Shown here piece by piece: positions 18,694 through 29,253 of a stretch of 64,000 bases of DNA. The notes under the pieces were generated by a model. The model was not told the DNA's origin and did not search any database. It was given only the letters and a program-made list of their open reading frames with translations. The translations under genes were made by a program, and so were the position numbers. Origin of the DNA: Paracoccaceae bacterium (GTDB lineage: Bacteria; Pseudomonadota; Alphaproteobacteria; Rhodobacterales; Rhodobacteraceae); NCBI GenBank assembly GCA_003605175.1, contig QWDA01000001.1, forward strand, positions 434,001-498,000, read 5' to 3'. The first letter of the stretch is position 1. Every line of letters begins with the position of its first letter.

Positions 18694-18810
18694 GGCCGCG
18701 GCCTGCTCCGAAGAGCCGCTCCGGGCGCATCTGCTCGCGGCGGCGGGGGCCGAGGCGGAGCGGCTGCCCGGGAAGTTTGTCCCGAAGCGGGGCCGGAATG
18801 CGGACCCGTG
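18694..18810 (+). pseudogene. Remnant of duplicated tetR 3' end
   Basis: Bases 18694-18740 are identical over 47 positions to 18406-18452 in the TetR gene, and the match continues imperfectly to GCGGACCCGTG. In frame it still reads AAACSEEPLRAHLLA and PGKFVPKRGRNADP, the C-terminus of the regulator, but the stop codon has become TGG. No N-terminal part is present. It is best explained as the scar of a tandem duplication followed by deletion and drift. Confidence 0.75.
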
Positions 18811-19273
18811 GCTGCCTGGCGGCGTCCTGGATTTCCACCCGGCGGGGAAGGGAGCGGCCTGGAGCCATGCCGGCGCGGGTGAGCCGCCCCGGGCGGTCGA
18901 TCGTCGGATGGTTTCCGCCGAACGCGCCATGCGGCGTGTCAAGGTGGATGTCCGGCGTGTTCCGGGTGGCGTCAGGCGGAGCCCGCGGCGTCATGGGCAT
19001 CCCCGCGCGCCGCGGTCCTCGACGGTCCGCGGCAACCGCGTCATACGCGGGGCGGGGTTCGGGAGCGGATGTTCGGCGCCCCATCGGCGGCCTGCGAAGC
19101 TCCCGCGCCGCCGATCGGCAGCGCTTCGCTCCCCGGGCGACGGAAGGAAGCGGCGCGACATTGCCCCGGTCCGGAGGGTGACGGATCGGGCCCTCTGTCC
19201 GGTCGCGCCGTCCGGCCGCCGTCGCGGGGACCGGGGCCGATCGCGGCGGTGCCCGACGGTGCCGGGAGAGGTC
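18811..19273. other. Non-coding stretch upstream of rplU
   Basis: No gene is supported here. Open frames in all directions are compositional (Arg/Gly/Pro-rich) and have no ribosome sites. The sequence may be decayed remains connected with the tetR duplication. Confidence 0.55.
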
Positions 19274-19302
19274 TTGACAGGAGGGGGCGGCTCGCCCATA
19301 AG
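19274..19302 (+). promoter_or_regulatory. Sigma-70-type promoter of rplU-rpmA
   Basis: TTGACA (19274-19279) and CATAAG (19297-19302) are separated by 17 bases, a good housekeeping promoter for this group. The predicted transcript would have a leader of about 125 bases before rplU. Confidence 0.65.
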
Positions 19303-19435
19303 CGCGGCTCCGGGGCGGGCCTGAGTGCGCGCCTCGTATCGTTTGACATAAGCCCGGAAGGGCGCGCAGTCCGAGGCGGCGGAAGCCGGAACGCCCGAAA
19401 GGGGGCCACAGGGCGCGGAGCGAAAGGGAAAGACC

Positions 19436-20095
19436 ATGTTTGCGGTCCTCAAGACCGGCGGCAAGCAATATCGGGTTCAGTCCGGAGACATCCTCCGTGT
19501 CGAGAAACTCGCTGCCGATGCCGGCGAAAAAGTCCAGTTCAACGAGATCCTGATGGTCGGCGCGACCGTGGGCACGCCGCTTGTCGAGGGTGCCGGCGTC
19601 CAGGCCGAGGTGATCGACCAGATCAAGGGTGACAAGGTCATCCACTACGTCAAGCGGCGCCGGAAGCATTCCTCGCAGCGCACCAAGGGCCACCGCCAGC
19701 AGCTGACGCTCCTGCGCGTGACCGAGATCCTCGAGAAGGGTGCCGACAAGTCGGGCGTGAAACTCGCGATCGGCTCGGGTTCGGCTCCGGTGACCGACGT
19801 TCCTGCGAAGCCCGCCGCGAAGAAACCCGCGCCCAAGGCGGAAGCGCCGAAGGCCGTGGCAGCCCCCAAGGCGCCGAAGGCCGCCGCGGGTGGTGACGAT
19901 CTCAAGAAGCTCTCGGGCGTCGGCCCGGCGCTCGAGAAGAAGCTGCACGAAGCCGGCGTCACCTCCTTCGCGCAGATCGCCGGCTGGGGCGCGGCCGAGA
20001 TCGCCGAGTTCGACGAGAAGCTGAGCTTCAAGGGCCGGATCGAGCGCGAGGGCTGGGTCGACCAGGCCAAGGCGCTGGAAGCCGAGAAGGAGTAA
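19436..20095 (+). CDS. rplU: 50S ribosomal protein L21 with C-terminal HhH extension
   Basis: Residues 1-103 are L21: MFAVLKTGGKQYRVQ, then VHYVKRRRKHSSQRTKGHRQ-type rRNA-binding segment. A Lys/Ala/Pro linker (about 120-147) leads to a helix-hairpin-helix-like domain, DLKKLSGVGPALEKKL (about 155-170), ending near residue 219. Standard L21 is ~103 residues, so the protein is about twice the usual length. Such tails are known in Rhodobacterales L21 proteins; their role is not established, nucleic-acid binding being a guess. rpmA follows 6 bases downstream. Confidence 0.96.
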   Translation: MFAVLKTGGKQYRVQSGDILRVEKLAADAGEKVQFNEILMVGATVGTPLVEGAGVQAEVIDQIKGDKVIHYVKRRRKHSSQRTKGHRQQLTLLRVTEILEKGADKSGVKLAIGSGSAPVTDVPAKPAAKKPAPKAEAPKAVAAPKAPKAAAGGDDLKKLSGVGPALEKKLHEAGVTSFAQIAGWGAAEIAEFDEKLSFKGRIEREGWVDQAKALEAEKE

Positions 20096-20101
20096 CCGGA
20101 T

Positions 20102-20371
20102 ATGGCACACAAGAAAGCAGGCGGCTCCAGCCGCAACGGCCGCGACAGTGCCGGCCGCCGTCTGGGCGTCAAGCTCTACGGCGGTCAGGACGCGATCCCG
20201 GGCAACATCATCGTGCGCCAGCGCGGCACCAAGTTCTGGCCGGGCCAGGGCGTCGGCATGGGCCGGGATCACACGATCTTCGCCACCGCCGAGGGCGCCG
20301 TGACCTTCCACAAGGGCCTCAAGGGCCGCACCTTCATTTCGGTGCTTCCGGTAGCGGAGGCCGCCGAGTAG
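20102..20371 (+). CDS. rpmA: 50S ribosomal protein L27
   Basis: An 89-aa L27 with the canonical [16 protein letters not shown] start, whose N-terminal tail reaches the peptidyl-transferase centre, followed by KLYGGQ and [15 protein letters not shown]. It lies 6 bases after rplU and before a strong terminator, completing a two-gene operon. Confidence 0.98.
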   Translation: MAHKKAGGSSRNGRDSAGRRLGVKLYGGQDAIPGNIIVRQRGTKFWPGQGVGMGRDHTIFATAEGAVTFHKGLKGRTFISVLPVAEAAE

Positions 20372-20398
20372 CCGAAATCCCGGGTTAACAACCGAGTA

Positions 20399-20438
20399 AG
20401 GGGGGATCGGCGAGAAACGCCGGTCCCCCTTCGGTTTT
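20399..20438 (+). terminator. Rho-independent terminator of rplU-rpmA
   Basis: GGGGGATCGGCG (20401-20412) pairs with CGCCGGTCCCCC (20418-20429) around AGAAA, followed by TTCGGTTTT. A convincing intrinsic terminator 30 bases after rpmA. Confidence 0.85.
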
Positions 20439-20534
20439 CAAGCCAGGGACCCTATCTGACTAATCGCGGCGCCCGGGGGAGACCGGAGAACCGGAGGGTC
20501 CGCCGCAACAGTCTTCTCGGAGGAGGAGAGGGCA

Positions 20535-21074
20535 ATGAGACTGGAACCGATCGTCAACCTGCCGGTGATCGAGGCCGAGCGGTTCACCCTGCGCGCGGTG
20601 CGCCGGTCGGATGCCGGCCTGCTGTCGCTCTATTCCGGCGACAGGCGGGTGGCCTGGAACACCGCCTCGATCCCGCATCCCTTGCCACCCGGCGCCACCG
20701 AGGCCTTCGTTGACCGTGCCATGCGCGAGGACCGGGCCGAGGATGTCTGGATCATGGACGGCTCGAAAGACGGCAACGAGGAAGTGCTGGGGGTGATCGC
20801 GCTCAGGCCGATGGACCGCGGCCAGTCGGAGATCTCCTACTGGATCGCCCCGGCTTTCTGGAACACCGGCCTCGCCTCCGAGGCGGTGCGCGCACTGATT
20901 GCCGCCAATCCCCACAAGGCGCGGACGCTGTTCGCCTCGGTCTTCCAGGACAACCCGGCCTCGGCGCGGGTGCTCACCAATGCCGGTTTCGAATATATCG
21001 GCGATGCGGAATCCTTCTCCGTTGCGCGAAATTCCTCCGTCTCTACATGGACTTACGTTCTAAGGCTCACGTGA
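20535..21074 (+). CDS. GNAT acetyltransferase (RimJ/RimL-like)
   Basis: A 179-aa GNAT protein: IEAERFTLRAVRRSDA opening, SYWIAPAFWNTGLASEAVRAL around residues 97-117 (acetyl-CoA loop region) and ARTLFASVFQDNPASARVLTNAGFEYIG, the conserved C-terminal strand/helix. A purine-rich GGAGGAGGAGAG lies immediately upstream. The Q/RxxGxG/A loop is degenerate (FWNTGLAS). It is followed after 4 bases by a second GNAT gene and then obgE, suggesting one transcript. Substrate unknown. Confidence 0.9.
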   Translation: MRLEPIVNLPVIEAERFTLRAVRRSDAGLLSLYSGDRRVAWNTASIPHPLPPGATEAFVDRAMREDRAEDVWIMDGSKDGNEEVLGVIALRPMDRGQSEISYWIAPAFWNTGLASEAVRALIAANPHKARTLFASVFQDNPASARVLTNAGFEYIGDAESFSVARNSSVSTWTYVLRLT

Positions 21075-21078
21075 GGTC

Positions 21079-24235
<3,157 letters not shown>

Positions 24236-24459
24236 GGGCGGGCAAAACCCAAACGCAAGCCGGGCCAGCGGCGGCCCGTGGGGTGCCGCTCCGACGGCTG
24301 TTCGGGGAACTTTATCGTGACGCCCCGAAAAAGATCCGAGCGATGCGCTTGCGTCGACAAAGCGGCAGCCCGCCGGGACGGGCCGCCGCTGGCCCGGCGC
24401 CTTCGGCTTGATTCCGGGCCAAAGGCGCAAGGGCACAGCCGGAAACGCGCGAGGCGAAC

Positions 24460-24690
24460 CTACCCCGGCGCCGGCCCCATGAACTCGATCTCGAACCGCA
24501 CCGTGTCGCCGATCCCCAGATGCGTCCCCTCCGCCGGCACGAATTCTCCCATGGCGAACGCCGTCCGGCCGATCTCGCCCCTGGCCGAGAACCCGATCCG
24601 CGGTGTCGGCCCGATCGCCCCGGGCGGATAGCCCCCGTTGAACCTGATATCCGGCACCAGGGCGCCGCCACCCTCATCGCGGCGAGCCCG
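24460..24690 (-). pseudogene. YceI-family remnant (C-terminal third)
   Basis: Read leftward the frame gives FNGGYPPGAIGP, then IGFSARGEIGRTAFAMGEF and GIGDTVRFEIEF before a TAG stop. This matches the last ~75 residues of YceI-like periplasmic lipocalin proteins (usually ~190 aa). A TGA at 24691-24693 closes the frame upstream and no signal peptide or N-terminal part is found, so this is a truncated, probably dead gene. Confidence 0.7.
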
Positions 24691-24739
24691 TCACGGCACC
24701 ACGGCATCCGCCGGTCACCACCTCATGACGGAAAATGCC

Positions 24740-24768
24740 TTGGCAGCGCCCCGCCGCTCCGCTAGAAG
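24740..24768 (+). promoter_or_regulatory. Promoter of cysS leader region
   Basis: TTGGCA (24740-24745), 17 bases, TAGAAG (24763-24768). Spacing equals the rplU promoter. Transcription would begin at about 24775, which is the first base of the leader ORF ATG. Confidence 0.5.
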
Positions 24769-24774
24769 CCCCCC

Positions 24775-24816
24775 ATGACCCGCCGCATCGCCTTCCCCTG
24801 CTGCATTACCCGCTGA
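24775..24816 (+). CDS. 13-codon leader peptide with tandem Cys codons, upstream of cysS
   Basis: The ORF reads MTRRIAFPCCITR and ends in TGA at 24814-24816, 87 bases before cysS. It has two adjacent TGC codons. The ATG is six bases after the -10 box, so translation would be leaderless, which explains why there is no Shine-Dalgarno. Paired cognate codons before a biosynthesis or aminoacyl-tRNA synthetase gene are the hallmark of attenuation peptides. The evidence is positional; 13 codons are too few for codon statistics. Confidence 0.5.
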   Translation: MTRRIAFPCCITR

Positions 24817-24822
24817 CATCGT

Positions 24823-24898
24823 CGCGCGGGGCCGGTCGCCTTTCCTCATCTGAGATACGACACCCGCGCGGGACAGCCCCCGTGACGAAGGACCCGTC
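24823..24898 (+). promoter_or_regulatory. Possible attenuator hairpins between leader peptide and cysS
   Basis: CGCGCGGG (24823-24830) pairs perfectly with CCCGCGCG (24863-24870). The bases CGGG at 24869-24872 can instead pair with CCCG in 24878-24882, and GACG/CGTC (24884-24887/24895-24898) encloses AAGGA, the likely cysS ribosome site. Competing structures of this kind suit translation-coupled control. No T-run follows, so the control would be of initiation rather than termination. Confidence 0.4.
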
Positions 24899-24903
24899 GT
24901 GAG

Positions 24904-26382
24904 ATGACCGAGATCAGGCTCTGGAACACCGCCACCAAGCGGAAGGACCCGCTGCCCGCGCCGCCGCACAGGGTGGGCATGTATGTCTGCGGCCCCACCG
25001 TCTACGACCGCGCGCATCTGGGCAATGCAAGGCCCGCCATCGTGTTCGACGTGCTGGCCCGGCTCCTGCGCCATGTCTACGGGGCGGAGAACGTCACCTA
25101 TGTCCGCAACATCACCGACGTCGACGACAAGATCAACGCCGAGGCCCAGCGCCGCAAGGCCGCCGGCGCCCCCGGCACGCTCGAAGAGCTGATCGCCGAA
25201 CGCGCCGAGGAAACCATCCGCTGGTACCATGACGACATGGCGGCGCTCGGCGTCCTGCCGCCCGATCACGAGCCCCGCGCCACCGGCTACATCGCCCAGA
25301 TGATCGCGATGATCGAGGGGCTAATCGCGCGCGGTCACGCCTACGAAGCCGAGGGCCACGTGCTGTTCCGCGTTTCCTCCTACACGGAATACGGCGCGCT
25401 CTCCGGCCGCTCGGTCGATGACATGATCGCCGGCGCAAGGGTCGAGGTCGCGCCCTACAAGGAGGACCCGATGGATTTCGTCCTCTGGAAACCCTCGGAC
25501 GCCGACCTCCCGGGCTGGGACAGCCCCTGGGGCCGCGGCCGCCCGGGCTGGCATATCGAATGCTCGGCCATGGCGCAGGAACTCCTGGGCGACAGCTTCG
25601 ACATCCACGGCGGCGGCATCGACCTCCAGTTCCCGCATCACGAGAACGAAATCGCCCAGTCCCGCTGCATGGGTCATCCCTTCGCGAAGATCTGGATGCA
25701 TAACGAGATGCTGCAGGTCGAGGGCAAGAAAATGTCCAAGAGCCTGGGCAATTTCTTCACCGTCCGCGACCTCCTGGAGCAGGGCGTCCCGGGCGAGGTG
25801 ATCCGCTTCGTGATGCTGTCGACGCATTACCGGAAGCCGATGGATTGGACCCGACGCAAGGCGCATGACGCGAATGTTGCTATTGGAAAGATGGCGGGCG
25901 CTCTTGGAAAGTTGGGAGAGGAAGCGCTTTGCAATCTCGCTGGCGGGGAACCATTCGCCAGCGTCGTCGATGCCCTCTCCGACGATCTCAATACGCATCT
26001 TGCGATTGCGGCCCTCTTCGCTGAGGAGCGACCAAAAGGCGGCGGAGCCAAAGCAATGCAGGAGTGGCTGAGTGCGGTTTACGCTTCTCAGTTGCTTCTA
26101 GGTTTCGATTTGCGCTCGCATGCGCTGGCGATTGCCGCAGCTCGCCAACACGACGGCATACTGTCGATCGTTCAACACGCTGAGCATCCAGAATTGATGT
26201 ATCTGGCCGCGAGACTCACAGAGTTGCGCGCGGATGCGAAGGTGTCGAAGGATTTTTCCCTCGTCGACGGGCTAAAGCAGGCACTCAATGAGGCCGGGGT
26301 GAGTATCCAGATGTCCAAAACTGAAGTGCGCCTTGAACCTGGCCCCGATTTCGACCCCGCCAAACTGGAGGCCCTGAAATGA
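24904..26382 (+). CDS. cysS: Cysteinyl-tRNA synthetase
   Basis: A 492-aa class I synthetase. The Cys of CGPTVYD, the Cys of WHIECSAM and the His-His-Glu of HHENE form the zinc site; HLGN near residue 39 is the HIGH motif and [11 protein letters not shown] (about 277) the KMSKS loop. The C-terminal ~180 residues (from about 25860) are visibly lower in G+C than the rest and use different codons, for example GTTGCTATTGGAAAG; the reading frame stays intact. The C-terminal helical domain ends after residue 490. It is preceded by a possible Cys leader peptide and followed by an extragenic palindrome. Confidence 0.97.
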   Translation: MTEIRLWNTATKRKDPLPAPPHRVGMYVCGPTVYDRAHLGNARPAIVFDVLARLLRHVYGAENVTYVRNITDVDDKINAEAQRRKAAGAPGTLEELIAERAEETIRWYHDDMAALGVLPPDHEPRATGYIAQMIAMIEGLIARGHAYEAEGHVLFRVSSYTEYGALSGRSVDDMIAGARVEVAPYKEDPMDFVLWKPSDADLPGWDSPWGRGRPGWHIECSAMAQELLGDSFDIHGGGIDLQFPHHENEIAQSRCMGHPFAKIWMHNEMLQVEGKKMSKSLGNFFTVRDLLEQGVPGEVIRFVMLSTHYRKPMDWTRRKAHDANVAIGKMAGALGKLGEEALCNLAGGEPFASVVDALSDDLNTHLAIAALFAEERPKGGGAKAMQEWLSAVYASQLLLGFDLRSHALAIAAARQHDGILSIVQHAEHPELMYLAARLTELRADAKVSKDFSLVDGLKQALNEAGVSIQMSKTEVRLEPGPDFDPAKLEALK

Positions 26383-26401
26383 CCTCCGCACATCGCACGG
26401 A

Positions 26402-26480
26402 GGGCAGCGCCCGAGCCTGGGTGGGCGCGGAAGCGCCCTCCCGGGGGGAGGGTCGGGCGCTGCCCGGCCTTCGGCCGGGC
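26402..26480. repeat. Long extragenic palindrome between cysS and cimA
   Basis: GGGCAGCGCCCGA (26402-26414) is the perfect inverse of TCGGGCGCTGCCC (26453-26465). Inside, GGGTGGGCGC pairs with GCGCCCTCCC with one mismatch, forming a ~64-base hairpin. A second hairpin, GCCCGGCC/GGCCGGGC (26462-26480), partly competes with it. It has the look of a dispersed Rhodobacterales extragenic element; it may also end cysS transcription. Confidence 0.8.
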
Positions 26481-26524
26481 GGGACAGATGAAAAACGTGG
26501 CACCAGGGTGGGAGGACGAAGCCA

Positions 26525-28165
26525 ATGACCAAGACCCGCCTCTCCCTCTTCGACACCACCCTCCGCGACGGCCAGCAGACCCAGGGCGTGCAGTTCTCCT
26601 CCGCCGAGAAGCACCAGATCGCCGCCATGCTCGACAGCCTCGGCCTCGGCTATATCGAGGGCGGCTGGCCCGGCGCGAACCCGACCGACGACGCCTTCTT
26701 CGCCGAGCCGCCCGCGACCCGCGCCACCTTCACGGCCTTCGGCATGACCAAGCGTTCGGGCCGCTCGGCGGCGAATGACGAGGTGCTGGCGGGGGTCCTG
26801 AACGCCGGCACGAAAGCCGTCTGCCTCGTCGGCAAGACCCATGATTTTCATGTGAAAACCGCCCTCGGCGTCAGCCTCGGGGAGAATGTCGAGAACATCC
26901 GCGCGAGCATCGCCCATTGCGTGGGGCAATCCCGCGAGGCGCTGTTCGACGCGGAGCATTTCTTCGACGGCTGGAAGGCCGACCCGGCCTATGCCTTCGA
27001 TTGCCTGAACGCCGCCCTGGAGGCCGGCGCGCGCTGGATCGTCCTGTGCGACACCAATGGCGGCACGCTGCCCCAGGAGATCGGCGGGATCGTCGCCGAG
27101 GTCATCGCGAAAGGAATCCCCGGCGAAAAACTCGGCATCCACACCCATGACGACACCGGCAACGCGGTGGCCGGCAGCCTTGCCGCCGTCGATGCCGGTG
27201 CAAGGCAAATCCAGGGGACTCTCAACGGGTTGGGCGAGCGCTGCGGCAATGCGAACCTCACCACGCTGATCCCGACGCTCCTGCTCAAGGAGCCCTATGC
27301 CAGCCGTTTCGAGACCGGCGTCACGCCGGGTGCGCTCCACGGCCTCACCCGGATATCGCGCCAGCTCGACGACATCCTGAATCGGGTGCCCTTGCGCAGC
27401 GCGCCCTATGTCGGCGCCTCGGCCTTCGCGCACAAGGCGGGGCTCCATGCCAGCGCCATCACCAAGGATCCGACCACCTACGAGCACATCGACCCCGGCA
27501 CGGTGGGCAATGCCCGGATCGTGCCGATGTCGAACCAGGCCGGCCAGTCGAACCTCGTGGAACGGCTCACCGCCATGGGGCTCCGGGCCGAGAAGGGCGA
27601 CCCCGCACTTGGCCGGATCCTCGAGGCGGTGAAGCGGAAGGAGAGCGACGGCTACGCCTATGACAGCGCGCAGGCGAGCTTCGAACTGCTCGCCCGGCGC
27701 GAGCTGGACGTCCTGCCGGATTTCTTCGAGATCGAGCGCTACCGGGTGATCTCCGAGCGCCGCCGCAACGCCAGGGGTGCCGTCGTGGTGGAATCCGAAG
27801 CCGTGGTGACGATCTCGATCCGCGGGGAGACGCGAACCAGCTATTTCAAGAACGAGCACGCCCAGGACATCATGGATGACGGCCCGGTGAACGCGCTCTG
27901 GCAGGCGCTGAAATCCGATCTCGGCCCCTATCAGGACGCGATCGGCGACATGCGGCTGACCGATTTCAAGGTGCGGATCACCCAGGGCGGCACCGAGGCG
28001 GTGACCCGGGTGATCATCGACTTCGCCGACGACGAGGGCCGCGCCTGGGCCACGGTGGGGGTCTCGGCGAATATCGTCGACGCCTCCTTCGAGGCGCTCG
28101 CCGACGCCATCGCCTGGAAGCTGATCCAGAGCGGCGCCCCGATGGCGGCGAAGGCGGCCGAGTGA
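26525..28165 (+). CDS. cimA: Citramalate synthase
   Basis: A 546-aa HMGL-like enzyme: LFDTTLRDGQQTQGVQFS at the N-terminus (catalytic Arg/Asp), CDTNGGTLP near 176, HTHDDTGNAVAGS near 208 and NGLGERCGNANL near 235. A C-terminal LeuA dimer-type regulatory domain covers ~400-540. CimA condenses pyruvate and acetyl-CoA to (R)-citramalate, the threonine-independent route to isoleucine. LeuA-type homocitrate or isopropylmalate synthases are related, but the WPGANPTDDAFF segment is typical of CimA. Its stop overlaps the next start by GTGA. Confidence 0.94.
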   Translation: MTKTRLSLFDTTLRDGQQTQGVQFSSAEKHQIAAMLDSLGLGYIEGGWPGANPTDDAFFAEPPATRATFTAFGMTKRSGRSAANDEVLAGVLNAGTKAVCLVGKTHDFHVKTALGVSLGENVENIRASIAHCVGQSREALFDAEHFFDGWKADPAYAFDCLNAALEAGARWIVLCDTNGGTLPQEIGGIVAEVIAKGIPGEKLGIHTHDDTGNAVAGSLAAVDAGARQIQGTLNGLGERCGNANLTTLIPTLLLKEPYASRFETGVTPGALHGLTRISRQLDDILNRVPLRSAPYVGASAFAHKAGLHASAITKDPTTYEHIDPGTVGNARIVPMSNQAGQSNLVERLTAMGLRAEKGDPALGRILEAVKRKESDGYAYDSAQASFELLARRELDVLPDFFEIERYRVISERRRNARGAVVVESEAVVTISIRGETRTSYFKNEHAQDIMDDGPVNALWQALKSDLGPYQDAIGDMRLTDFKVRITQGGTEAVTRVIIDFADDEGRAWATVGVSANIVDASFEALADAIAWKLIQSGAPMAAKAAE

Positions 28166-28932
28166 GCATCGCCGCCTGTGCGGCGCTGGTGGAGCGGGGC
28201 GATCCGGACCGGTTCCTCTCGGCCATGGCGGCGCCGGTCCCGGCGCGGCGGGTGCTGTTCCCGCTCTACGCGTTCAACCTGGAGGTCGCCCGCGCCCCCT
28301 GGGTAACGGCCGAGCCGATGATCGCCGAGATGCGGCTCCAGTGGTGGCGCGACGCGCTGGCCGAGATCGCGGGCGGCGGCCCGGTCAGGCGGCACGAGGT
28401 GGCGACGCCGCTCGCCGAGGCGATCCGGCCCGGGGACGTGCCGGTGCTCGACGCGCTGGTGGCGGCGCGGCGCTGGGACCTGGGCCGGGAGGGCTTCGCC
28501 GACGAAGCAGAGCTCGCGGCGCATCTCGACGCCACGGCGGGCGGGCTGATGTGGGTCGCCGCGCGGCGCCTGGGCGCGCCGGAGGCGGCGGAACCGGTGG
28601 TGCGCGACCTCGCCTGGGGGCAGGGGCTCGCGGCCTGGTTCCAGGCGGTTCCGGCGCTGGAGGCGGCCGGGCGGCGGCCGCTCCCGGACGGTCGGCCCGG
28701 GGCGGTGCGGGCGCTGGCCGGGGAGGGGCTCCGGCGGATCGCCCGGGCCCGGCACTCTCGCACGGCCATCCCCGGCAGTGCCGCGCCGGCGCTGCTCGCG
28801 GCCTGGCTTGCCAAGCCGCTCCTGAAGCGGGCCGCCGCCGACCCGGGCGCGGTGGCCGACGGGCGCCTCGCGACCTCCGAATTCCGCCGCCGCGCGGGGC
28901 TCGCCTTCGGCGCCGTCACCGGCCGCTGGTAG
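28162..28932 (+). CDS. Squalene/phytoene-synthase-fold protein, NDUFAF6-like
   Basis: A 256-aa member of the squalene/phytoene synthase family with GTG start 28162 overlapping the cimA stop. It has FPLYAFNLEVAR near residue 34 and MRLQWWRDALAEI near 56, the pattern of the NDUFAF6 (complex I assembly factor) subgroup. The DxxxD metal-binding motifs needed to bind prenyl diphosphates are absent. It is therefore unlikely to make phytoene or squalene; a role in respiratory complex I assembly is an inference from the mitochondrial relative. Confidence 0.82.
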   Translation: MSIAACAALVERGDPDRFLSAMAAPVPARRVLFPLYAFNLEVARAPWVTAEPMIAEMRLQWWRDALAEIAGGGPVRRHEVATPLAEAIRPGDVPVLDALVAARRWDLGREGFADEAELAAHLDATAGGLMWVAARRLGAPEAAEPVVRDLAWGQGLAAWFQAVPALEAAGRRPLPDGRPGAVRALAGEGLRRIARARHSRTAIPGSAAPALLAAWLAKPLLKRAAADPGAVADGRLATSEFRRRAGLAFGAVTGRW

Positions 28933-28985
28933 CAGATTCCCCCTTTCGGGCGGCGCCCGCGCAGGCTATCCACGCTCCCGGTGCT

Positions 28986-29069
28986 GCCCGAGTGGCGGAA
29001 TGGTAGACGCAGGGGATTCAAAATCCCCCGCCGCAAGGCGTGAGAGTTCGAGTCTCTCCTCGGGCACCA
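28986..29069 (+). tRNA. tRNA-Leu (anticodon CAA)
   Basis: GCCCGAG (28986-28992) pairs with CTCGGGC (29059-29065), followed by A and an encoded CCA. The anticodon loop TTCAAAA between GGGGA and TCCCC gives CAA, reading UUG. A long variable arm (CGCCGCAAGGCG) and the T arm GAGAGTTCGAGTCTCTC mark it as a class II leucine tRNA. Total length 84. Confidence 0.96.
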
Positions 29070-29253
29070 GACGGCTCTATCTCCTCCTCCGGGTCGACCG
29101 GGTCGCGGCGACGGCAACCTTGGGGATCTGGCGAGGGGCGGCGCGGGGCTCATTCAAGGCGGTGCCGCGCTTCTCGCCAGCCTCCGGGCCTGAATCCGCC
29201 GCTGAGAACAGCGCCTTGCAAAGCCCGGAAGAGGCGGTCCATATGGGCCGGTC

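Noticed and set aside
17891-20311. 806-codon minus-strand open frame over tetR, rplU and rpmA
   Set aside because: Antisense to ribosomal protein genes; not coding.
28986-29250. Integration site (att) at the tRNA-Leu 3' end
   Set aside because: No integrase and no duplicate of the tRNA 3' end downstream; the following genes are modABC.
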